DNA from: CAZXPG01 sp964643145 | GTDB lineage: Bacteria > Pseudomonadota > Alphaproteobacteria > Rickettsiales > Arcanibacteraceae | Reading direction: 5' to 3' | Length of the DNA: 26,336 nucleotides | NCBI GenBank assembly: GCA_964643145.1 | Contig: CAZXPG010000023.1 | Coordinates: forward strand, 1-26,336 | Shown here: piece after piece, positions 13,310 through 21,216 of the stretch | Layout: the number at the start of each line of letters is the position of its first letter | Position numbering within the stretch: position 1 is the first letter of the stretch | Translations under genes and position numbers: made by a program | Notes under the pieces: generated by a model | What the model was told of the DNA's origin: nothing | Database searches by the model: none | Seen by the model: only the letters and a program-made list of their open reading frames with translations

Positions 13310-16300
13310 CTATGATGGTGTGCTATCATTGCCCTTAATAGTAGTTCTCTGTGATTCATACTCTGCCCTATCGTTATTATAAGCCGTGTTGCGTATATCA
13401 AAAGCCTCCTGGCGTTCAGCAATGGTTTCTTTTAATATAGCAGTAGGTTGCTCAAGCGAAGCTTCCAAGAGTTTACTGCTTTCCAGCGATTGTTCTTTCT
13501 CCTCATAGCTGTGGCGTTCCTGCATATAATGCTCATATTTTTCCTGTAGGGCCGCCCCTTTTACCTCCTCATATTTATTGCGCTCGTCAGGGTCTTCAAT
13601 CGAAGCGAGTCGTTCTTCATATTTTTTCATTTCATGTTCTAATTGTTCAGCTTGTTGATCAAGTTCTGGGCCTTTTGTAGAGAGATAGTTTGATATCTCA
13701 GCGACATTTTTTCTAGTTTGTGTTAAGGATTCTTCCTGTTTTGCGAGCGTTTCTTTGTCACGCGCTAAGGCTGTGCCTTCTTGTTTGAGTGCGCTGGCTT
13801 CTTTATTAAGTGCTTGTTCCTTTTTCTGAAGTACCAACATTTGTTCGCGCTGGACATACTCTTCTTTGTGTTTTTCAAGATTATTCTCTTTCTCAGCTAA
13901 GGCGGATTCTGCGTTATGATGCATCTCTTTGCGTTCCTGGAACGCTGCCTTTTCTTGGTTAAGTTCTTCTTGCTGTTGCTGTAATGCAGCCTTGGCCTTG
14001 GTATCTGATTCAGGGCTATCATTACGTTGTTGATCAAGTTCTTTTTGACGTGCCTCAAGATGATCACCAGTCGCATTAAGGTGGCGTGTTTCCTGTGCTA
14101 GTGCCTGTCTTTCATGTGTGAGTTGCTTTTCCTCGTCTTCGATGCTTTTCTTTTGTTTAAGAAGAGCAACCTCTGTGTCGGCATTCTTAAAGGCTTCTTC
14201 TTTCTGTTGCAGTTTAGCGTGTTCCTGGGCGAGTTTTTCTTCCGCCTCCTTCATTGCAGGGGAATCTGGGGCAGTGCGGCCATCATCACGCAAGGCCTGC
14301 AATGCTTCTTCGGCTTTTGTACAGTTTTGCGCCTGTGCTGTGTAATCGGTATGGGTTTGTTCAGCACGTAACTCTTTCTTATCAATGGTAAGGTTCTCCT
14401 CCTCTTTGGTGAGAGCCTCTTTTTCTTGCTGTAACAAAGCCTTCTGGGCAGCTAAGGATTTTTTCTCGTTATTAAATATTCGGCGTGCTTCGGGGTCTGA
14501 TGGTGCGGTTGTCTCGCTCAGCTCTTTTGTCTTAGCAGCCAAAGCCTCTTCCCTGCTGCTAATATCTTTCTTCTTTTGCTTAATCCCCTTCTCAGCAGCA
14601 TCGATCCTTGCTTCGGGTGTATTATCCGTCGTAGAGGGCGACATAGGAGCAGATGCATCACTGCTTGCGCCTGGGGGATTATCAGGATCGTTGGAACCGC
14701 CTAGTGCAGCATCAGACATCTCGGCAGCGGCTTGTTGCATACGTTCCATGGTCTCCTGCACCGATTTCTCAAAAGTACGGCGTTCCTTGCCCTGGCCATC
14801 GGTGCCGGTCATATAGCGTCCAATACTAACAGGAGCGGCTTCTAACCGGGCCATAATCGTATCATGAGGGTCATTACCAGAGAAGCCTAACCGGTCACCG
14901 CCGCCACCTGCCTCGGTTAGCATGGCAACGATATCGGCTGAAGTCACCACAAAGCGGCGACAGGCATCACTGATGATAAGGAACACAATACAGGAGGTGA
15001 AAAGGGCAGGGGGGCTCCATAATGTGCCAAGCTTATAGCCCTCTGGTGCAAAATACCATAACCAGCATCCCAGGTTAATATCGAGGTTTGCACTACTGCC
15101 ACCGAGGAAGGGAATACTGGCAGGAATATTCAGTGTTCCGATTGGGATAATAAACGGATAGGCGCATATCCAGCAGGCACGGAAGTTGAGCACTCCATAA
15201 AAGGCAATAACCATAAATTCATTGAAGAGTGCCAATGCAGCAAACAACATTGCTGGTTGTAGGGCAAAGTTAAAAATATGGCTAACCCAGGCGTCAAATA
15301 ATGGTTTTGTTACCGAGAACAACAGGAAAATCAAGAAAAATGGTGCCATGATCAACATCACTGAAATGGCAACCAGTGAGATAAGATAGGCTACCACCGC
15401 CTCCACAATGGCGCATAAATAGGTATAGAATCCCCTAATGATAATGAAGCAATAAATAATGCCAAAGGGTCCGGCAAACAGTAGCGATGCAAGTTTCTGC
15501 CAGGTGGTATTCGTAAAAAACTGCCCAATGGTGAGATCAAGGAATACAAAATGATTGGCCTCACCGCCTGAGCCACCGGTTGCTGCGTTAATAAGGAATT
15601 GGCTCCCTTCAGAGAACAGGCTGAAGAAATAGGTATTAAAAAATTCCCAACTATCATTACTAAGCAGTGCCAGTATAACCCCAACCTTCGCAACTTTGAT
15701 CACCATATCGGTTTGTTTATCTTTGATCAGGCCAAGCATGAAAAACGTCGCGTAAAGAATCACAAACAGCAACAGGCAAGCCTTCACAATACGGCGGAAT
15801 TCATGGTCATGGATAATAGCGGAGTAAATGATTTGCGTTATCTCATCCAGCATATTCTGGATAGGGCGAGTAATGCTATTGACAAAACTGGACACCGTAT
15901 GGTTATCAAGGACAGTTTTTTGTACAGTGACATAATAATTTCCTGAATTATCGATGTAATCATCGATGGTATCCTGATTATCGTGCACACGCAACCAGAT
16001 TCTGCCTTTTTGGGAAGGAATGCCCTTATAACCGCCATTCACATTGAGCAGGGTGCCATCGGTGCGGTTATAAGGAACTATCCCTTCAGGAACAATCATG
16101 GCATCAAGCAACTGGCCATTTTTATAAATGCAGCTTGCCGGTGGCTGCGGTTTGGTCAGGGTGATTTTTACCGCGTAGCCACCATGGTTATCATGCAGGC
16201 AGCAATCCCATGTGCCACCACTATCAGTTATCTGTAAATAGAGATTGCCTTGGGTGGATAAGTTAGTGAGTTGGCCGGAAAAACCGCCATTAGGGACAGC

Positions 16301-16990
16301 AGCAGGGTTGTTGGTTCCCCATCCTGTGAAATCAGTATTATTAGCTTTAAGTTCTAACTTGGCACTATTGTCAGGGGAAGAACCAATGAAGGCAAATAAA
16401 CTCTGCCCATTCTGTATGCAGGTACTTCCACTATTATTATCCCACATGCTGACGCAATTATCATAGCTGGTGCAGGTTTTGGGAGTATCGTAATTACAAA
16501 AGCCAGCTTGTGGGGCCTTCACCTCAATAAGTAATTTGTCACCCTTGGCAGGGGAGAGGCCAGAATTGGTCCAGTGGTTGTGGTTTTTTTCCCCAAATGT
16601 GGCAGGAACCACGATCTTCTGCGTGCTGCTGCTACAGGTACTAATGGTACCTTCGGCAATAATTTCCAACTGGTTCTTGCCATCAGCATTGATGCCGGAA
16701 TCAATCCAGACGCCATACTTACTCTCGAGATAGCCTCCTCGCCCATCAGGCTCGGCGGTTTGCCGTGCATTAGCGCGTGCAACGCTTGAGGTGCTTTGTA
16801 TACTGACAAAACTATTTTCAGGCAGGCAGTTCTTATAATCACACCCCGATAAGGCAACAAGCAGTAATAGCGACGAAATAACCGTGCGAAATAACACAAA
16901 CTTAGCGCAGGCGATGCGATGAAGCACTCTCTGGAACGAGGCCTGTACATAGGCTAAAGCAATCTCTGCTGCAATAAGAATGTTATTCAT
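13310..16990 (-). CDS. virB6-4: VirB6-like T4SS inner-membrane protein with LecA-like ectodomain and coiled-coil tail (VirB6-4)
   Basis: A 1226-residue TrbL/VirB6 paralogue, the last and largest of four. A lipoprotein-like signal (LLLLVALSGC, C50) precedes a periplasmic region (about 51-380). This region has motifs resembling LecA/PA-IL lectins: GVWIDSGI near 92, GNLYLQITD ... DNHGGYAVKI near 247-275, and GRIWLRVHDN ... DNSGNYYVTV near 327-355. The VirB6 core (about 395-700) has several membrane helices, including MAPFFLIFLLFSVTK. After a P/S/D-rich linker, about 790-1215 is a charged coiled coil with leucines every seventh residue. The ATG at 16990 lacks a ribosome-binding site; a GTG at 16897 would give a 19-residue lipoprotein signal and is a credible alternative. 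Large VirB6-4 proteins are usual in Rickettsiales; the tail's role is unknown. Confidence 0.88.
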   Translation of the reverse strand: MNNILIAAEIALAYVQASFQRVLHRIACAKFVLFRTVISSLLLLVALSGCDYKNCLPENSFVSIQSTSSVARANARQTAEPDGRGGYLESKYGVWIDSGINADGKNQLEIIAEGTISTCSSSTQKIVVPATFGEKNHNHWTNSGLSPAKGDKLLIEVKAPQAGFCNYDTPKTCTSYDNCVSMWDNNSGSTCIQNGQSLFAFIGSSPDNSAKLELKANNTDFTGWGTNNPAAVPNGGFSGQLTNLSTQGNLYLQITDSGGTWDCCLHDNHGGYAVKITLTKPQPPASCIYKNGQLLDAMIVPEGIVPYNRTDGTLLNVNGGYKGIPSQKGRIWLRVHDNQDTIDDYIDNSGNYYVTVQKTVLDNHTVSSFVNSITRPIQNMLDEITQIIYSAIIHDHEFRRIVKACLLLFVILYATFFMLGLIKDKQTDMVIKVAKVGVILALLSNDSWEFFNTYFFSLFSEGSQFLINAATGGSGGEANHFVFLDLTIGQFFTNTTWQKLASLLFAGPFGIIYCFIIIRGFYTYLCAIVEAVVAYLISLVAISVMLIMAPFFLIFLLFSVTKPLFDAWVSHIFNFALQPAMLFAALALFNEFMVIAFYGVLNFRACWICAYPFIIPIGTLNIPASIPFLGGSSANLDINLGCWLWYFAPEGYKLGTLWSPPALFTSCIVFLIISDACRRFVVTSADIVAMLTEAGGGGDRLGFSGNDPHDTIMARLEAAPVSIGRYMTGTDGQGKERRTFEKSVQETMERMQQAAAEMSDAALGGSNDPDNPPGASSDASAPMSPSTTDNTPEARIDAAEKGIKQKKKDISSREEALAAKTKELSETTAPSDPEARRIFNNEKKSLAAQKALLQQEKEALTKEEENLTIDKKELRAEQTHTDYTAQAQNCTKAEEALQALRDDGRTAPDSPAMKEAEEKLAQEHAKLQQKEEAFKNADTEVALLKQKKSIEDEEKQLTHERQALAQETRHLNATGDHLEARQKELDQQRNDSPESDTKAKAALQQQQEELNQEKAAFQERKEMHHNAESALAEKENNLEKHKEEYVQREQMLVLQKKEQALNKEASALKQEGTALARDKETLAKQEESLTQTRKNVAEISNYLSTKGPELDQQAEQLEHEMKKYEERLASIEDPDERNKYEEVKGAALQEKYEHYMQERHSYEEKEQSLESSKLLEASLEQPTAILKETIAERQEAFDIRNTAYNNDRAEYESQRTTIKGNDSTPS

Positions 16991-17038
16991 AAAAAAACAC
17001 TAGTTAATTAGTCCGCTGTTAAAAAGTCCCTCGGCTAT

Positions 17039-17059
17039 GCTTATAAAAAAACTGAGGTC
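17039..17059. repeat. Type A palindrome, degraded right arm between virB6-3 and virB6-4
   Basis: GCTTATAAAAAAACTGAGGTC matches 18 of 20-21 positions of the type A right arm. The left arm is not recognisable. It begins 25 nt beyond the virB6-3 stop (minus strand), within the only sizeable gap inside the virB6 series. The match is by alignment only. Confidence 0.5.
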
Positions 17060-17083
17060 TACTATTCTGCCATAATGGCACTG

Positions 17084-19297
17084 CTATGGCGTAGGTGTTG
17101 CGCCGTCACCTGCGCCGTCACCAGCCGTGGCACTTTCTTCCGTCAAACGTTTCGTTGCCTCTGCTTCTATCCCTTTTTGCTTATTTTTTCGTTCTATACT
17201 TTTCTTATCAAGGCCAAGAGGCATTTTTGCCGTTTCAACTAGCCCTGCTTCAGCGCGGCCGCTCACAGAAGAACCGCCAAAGAAGTTGGTGCCCATCACT
17301 GGGCTGGTTGTAGTCAGCTTGGCAGCAATACGGGGAGCAAATTCGGCATAATCTTTGAGAAGCTGGGTAAGAACCTCAAAGGTCAGTATGTCGGTGAGAA
17401 GCTTAGTTGTTGTTTTCATGATATCATATCCATGGCCGCCATTATCATATCCCCAAGGCATCCAGAACTCTAAACAGAACAGATTGCCATAGCCAGGAAT
17501 GGAGAATCCGATGGCACATTTCCAGCACACATTCATGTTGATAATGCCGTGCAACACAATCACCAGAATTTCATTAATCATCACCAGCCCAAGAATCATA
17601 ATAACCGGTTCAAGCGTATAACGGAAAAGAAGAGAGAGCCATTTGCTGAAAAGTTCCTTCGTACTGTTGAACAGGATAAAGGAGATGAAGAAAGGTGCCA
17701 TGGTAAGCAATAGGGCGACGGCAATAAACGACATCATAAAGCCGATAATACAGCGGCATACAGCAATAATATAAACAATGGCTGCATCAATAATAAGCAG
17801 CACATACACAGCACCGATAGGCAGTGTCATGGCAATTGCCAGCATGCGTGTGATCGTATCAGTGCGGAAGAACATGCCTACTGTCCTATCAAGAAAACGG
17901 AAGGGGTTATCTTGCGCACCCACCGCGCCGGTCATATTATTCAGCAGTTCCATACCACCGTGGGTAAACATAGAGAAGAGGTAGTTATTAAAGAAATCCC
18001 AGCTATTGGGGCTGATAAGTGTGAGCACCGTTCCAATTTTAATAACACGTATCACTAAATCCATCTGGCTTACCTGGACGAGGCCCACGGTAAACATGAC
18101 AAAATAGATCATGATGTAAAGCGTAAGTGCCTGACGTACCGCCTTAATAAAATGTGTCTCCTGCACGACTTTATTAAAAATAACCGGTACCGCTTTGTTT
18201 AGGGTGTTTCGTACTGGCGTAATAAACAGATCCATGATCACCGCGGATAATACCGTCTTAGGGGAGCGGGAATGGGTGGCTTTAATCGTAACCGAATAGG
18301 CTCCGGCATTGTCGGTATAGATGTTATCATTGACACGTAGCCAGATATTGCCGTTTGCCGGAGGGTAACCAGCCCTGTCATCGGGGTTAAATTGCCCGTT
18401 CTCAAGTGTAATAGGCGTAGAAGGATGTGTTGCCGGATTATCCTTGGCAATCACAGCCTGTAAATCACCATAGTTGGTGTAGCCAGTGGTAGTGGATTTC
18501 ATACCATTATCCGCACTGCATCCATCGGTATGCTGGGCGGAAATCGTACCGGTATAACCTCCGTGATTATTCCTTGCCTCTTCAGTATCGCCTATACGTA
18601 TCCATACACGCCCAGTTTTGTTGACACGGCCGTAATAGCCGCCATAAGCGGTATATTGTGAACTAGAGTCGCTCGTTCCCCAGTTGGTGTTTGTTATCCC
18701 TTGTACAAGCGTATCGACACTGCCAGGGTAGTCCCTTGTCACGTCGCTAGGATTACCTGTTGGCGATACACCCTCTGGAAGGATTGCTGCCACAAACAAC
18801 TCACCATTGGTATAACACCTGCTACTATCGCTTACCCTCACCATATTATCACTTGTAGTGATACTATTATTACATTCCCGTCCTGGCGTGGGGGCGCCAG
18901 GAGTAATTTGCAGTATATCGCCGGTGTTAACGCCATCACCTCCGATTACCGACACTCCTAAATTGATCCAATCAAAGCTTCTGGCCGATAAGACCCAGTT
19001 AGAGGTGGTATTTTCGGTCTGGCAGAGGAATATGGATCCGAGCGTTGTAATCGACAGGCGGTCTATGGTGTTGACGGAGAAACCGGTGTCCAGCCATTCT
19101 CCATAACGTGCAGGGTCACTATATTGGCCGGAAGCATTCACACTGATAGTATCGGTGTTAACCACATCGTTACTATCGGAGGATACAACAAGACAGCTTG
19201 GCCCTACCATGCGCACGATAATACCCACCACCAGGATAACGAGCATTATCTTTGGGTATTTGGATAGAAGTCTGCAAACTCTTTTTAGTGCTTTCAT
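17084..19297 (-). CDS. virB6-3: VirB6-like T4SS inner-membrane protein with LecA-like ectodomain (VirB6-3)
   Basis: A 737-residue VirB6/TrbL paralogue. An N-terminal hydrophobic segment (about 16-32) leads to a periplasmic region (about 35-370). It has GEWLDTGFSV (66-75), GRVWIRIGD ... NNHGGYTGTI (about 225-250) and GNIWLRVNDN ... DNAGAYSVTI (about 315-337), resembling the first strand and the calcium-binding last strands of LecA-type lectins. The membrane core (about 385-650) includes MAPFFISFILFNSTK, shared with VirB6-4. The cytoplasmic or distal tail is short, basic then T/A/G/D-rich. It is closest to VirB6-4 in layout. VirB6 proteins form the inner-membrane channel region of type IV secretion systems; the lectin-like reading is an inference. 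Confidence 0.88.
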   Translation of the reverse strand: MKALKRVCRLLSKYPKIMLVILVVGIIVRMVGPSCLVVSSDSNDVVNTDTISVNASGQYSDPARYGEWLDTGFSVNTIDRLSITTLGSIFLCQTENTTSNWVLSARSFDWINLGVSVIGGDGVNTGDILQITPGAPTPGRECNNSITTSDNMVRVSDSSRCYTNGELFVAAILPEGVSPTGNPSDVTRDYPGSVDTLVQGITNTNWGTSDSSSQYTAYGGYYGRVNKTGRVWIRIGDTEEARNNHGGYTGTISAQHTDGCSADNGMKSTTTGYTNYGDLQAVIAKDNPATHPSTPITLENGQFNPDDRAGYPPANGNIWLRVNDNIYTDNAGAYSVTIKATHSRSPKTVLSAVIMDLFITPVRNTLNKAVPVIFNKVVQETHFIKAVRQALTLYIMIYFVMFTVGLVQVSQMDLVIRVIKIGTVLTLISPNSWDFFNNYLFSMFTHGGMELLNNMTGAVGAQDNPFRFLDRTVGMFFRTDTITRMLAIAMTLPIGAVYVLLIIDAAIVYIIAVCRCIIGFMMSFIAVALLLTMAPFFISFILFNSTKELFSKWLSLLFRYTLEPVIMILGLVMINEILVIVLHGIINMNVCWKCAIGFSIPGYGNLFCLEFWMPWGYDNGGHGYDIMKTTTKLLTDILTFEVLTQLLKDYAEFAPRIAAKLTTTSPVMGTNFFGGSSVSGRAEAGLVETAKMPLGLDKKSIERKNKQKGIEAEATKRLTEESATAGDGAGDGATPTP

Positions 19298-19306
19298 TTT
19301 AGTTTT

Positions 19307-21187
19307 TTATTCTCCATCTGTACCATCACCGGCATCCACTTGGGCGGCTGGGTCTGGTTTCTGGCCTTTTCCTGCGGCGCCGCTTACCTTGTCTTTAATC
19401 AAATTGGCAACATTAAACGGACTGGTCGATATATCTTTAATGGTCTGTCCGCCGGTTAATTCTGCGGCAAAGCCGGATAATATCTCTAGGAAATGAGCGG
19501 CGATAAAGCCAAAAAGCACCAGGCGTACCATAGCCATGAATAAATCATTCAGCGTGTCGGTATTAATGATGGTAAAGGTGATGAATATAGCATCTATCAC
19601 TTGCACAGCCTTGCCTTTGCTCAGCAAGTCAACCTGATAAGCAAAGCTTTCCATACAGGCTTCTTTATCGCTGGGGGTAAGATGGCTAGTATCAATATAG
19701 TAGAACGGATATAGTTTCCCTGGCTCCCAGGGAACGGTGATATTTTTCTGGCTAAATTCGCAGCCAGGATATATGGCATTATCAAAAATCGTTAGAATTA
19801 GAGCCAGAAAGGCAAATAATACCGCAGGCTGAATCGCAAAAGAAAGCAGCAGTTTCACCCACCCATCAAAATAGGGGCGTGTTTTTTTAAAGAGTGCCAT
19901 CGGAATGAAGAGTGGGCCAAGATACAGTACAAGCGTCATAAAAATGATGCATAGAATATAGCTTTGTACGGCATAAATAGCGATTGACAGCAGGAAAACT
20001 ACAAAAGCCAGAAGGAAAACAATGAAAACAATATTCAAGAAGAAAAGCGGAAGCAGAACAACCGGAAGTATCAACAGAAAAGGTGCAACCCCAACGGTAT
20101 TTATTCCTAAATAATACCCTATACGGCAATCAAGGGAATCCCATAATGCCATGGTTGGGTCGTTGTAGTTAACAGGATTGAATTCACATAAGCCGCGTGC
20201 GCCTCCTGCCTGGAACATAATCCCCGCGAGTTCAGCAGAGGCATTGCGTAGTGCGGGGAAGAGGAATTCATGCAATCCATCGCCTAGCGCAAAATAGGAA
20301 ACCAGGATCATTTTCAGCATGAAGATAAAAATCTCTCCTTTTTGCGGGGCTTGATCGCCTATAATGACACGCATAAAGAAAAATATCACATAGAGTGTCA
20401 GGGCCGCGCTTACCGCTTTACGCATAGATTGCTGGAAAATGATAAACATATTGGTGCGTGTCGTGGCGGAAGAATTCAGGTTACGATTGGAACCCGTCGC
20501 CCCAGCCATTTCACAATTATTGGTATCCTGAAAAATTTTATCCAGTGTTTCACTGATACATTGCACCAGGCTTCCCGTAACTGAGAAGAAACTTCGTGAT
20601 TCGCGCAGTGCCGTGTTGGAGCAGGAATCCGATATAAAACAGGCAGTTTCTGGTGTGGAGGCGGGGGCAGGGTCAGCACGATATTTACAGCCAATGGTTC
20701 TCCATGATCCTAGGGAAAGAAATTGCACGCATATAGCATCAGCAATATAGTTTACCTGGAAAAAGACACCATCAATATACTTCGTTTGACCCGGCTTCAT
20801 CGTATGATAAGGCCCGCCATCCCAGCATCGTTTGTTATGGGAGAATGCATTTCCAATCCCACCTTTGTTATGCTTATGGAAACGCAAGGCACCCGGTATA
20901 AGCCAGGGGTTGTAACAGAAACGAATGGTATTCGTATGGTTATTAGTAGTACATTCCTCATCATCAATTGAAAAGCCTTCTGATATTGCCTCGCCTGTTC
21001 CTATGGTCAGAAGGGCACTAATAGCGCGGTCGCCCAGCGGGATAAGGCCAAGGCAAGAATCATTCTTCGCATAGTCATAGGCGGCATTAGCACTTCCGGC
21101 GTAAAGCAATGGGCATAGGGCAAGCATGATAATGCATGCATATCGTACTATAACGTGCCGAAATATTGCTATTATTGCTGCTGTCAT
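19307..21187 (-). CDS. virB6-2: VirB6-like T4SS inner-membrane protein (VirB6-2)
   Basis: A 626-residue VirB6/TrbL paralogue with a Sec-type signal peptide ending near AGSANA-AYDY. The cysteine-rich periplasmic region (about 35-235) contains CVQFLSLGSWRTIGCK and CFISDSC ... QCISETLDKIF, both closely matched in VirB6-1. Several membrane helices follow (about 250-580), with LYLGPLFIPMALFKKTRPYFDGWVK (ends quoted: LYLGPLFIPM and YFDGWVK) as the conserved core loop region. The C-terminal tail is short and rich in D, G, A and P. It starts 29 bp after virB6-1 and ends 9 bp before virB6-3, consistent with one operon. Confidence 0.88.
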   Translation of the reverse strand: MTAAIIAIFRHVIVRYACIIMLALCPLLYAGSANAAYDYAKNDSCLGLIPLGDRAISALLTIGTGEAISEGFSIDDEECTTNNHTNTIRFCYNPWLIPGALRFHKHNKGGIGNAFSHNKRCWDGGPYHTMKPGQTKYIDGVFFQVNYIADAICVQFLSLGSWRTIGCKYRADPAPASTPETACFISDSCSNTALRESRSFFSVTGSLVQCISETLDKIFQDTNNCEMAGATGSNRNLNSSATTRTNMFIIFQQSMRKAVSAALTLYVIFFFMRVIIGDQAPQKGEIFIFMLKMILVSYFALGDGLHEFLFPALRNASAELAGIMFQAGGARGLCEFNPVNYNDPTMALWDSLDCRIGYYLGINTVGVAPFLLILPVVLLPLFFLNIVFIVFLLAFVVFLLSIAIYAVQSYILCIIFMTLVLYLGPLFIPMALFKKTRPYFDGWVKLLLSFAIQPAVLFAFLALILTIFDNAIYPGCEFSQKNITVPWEPGKLYPFYYIDTSHLTPSDKEACMESFAYQVDLLSKGKAVQVIDAIFITFTIINTDTLNDLFMAMVRLVLFGFIAAHFLEILSGFAAELTGGQTIKDISTSPFNVANLIKDKVSGAAGKGQKPDPAAQVDAGDGTDGE

Positions 21188-21216
21188 CTATGCCTTCATT
21201 TGTGTCATTACTACGG

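Noticed and set aside
14114..14816. Several open frames antisense to the VirB6-4 coiled-coil tail
   Set aside because: The K/E/Q/A-rich coding sequence leaves the opposite strand rich in F, L and S codons with few stops; the products are low-complexity and match nothing.
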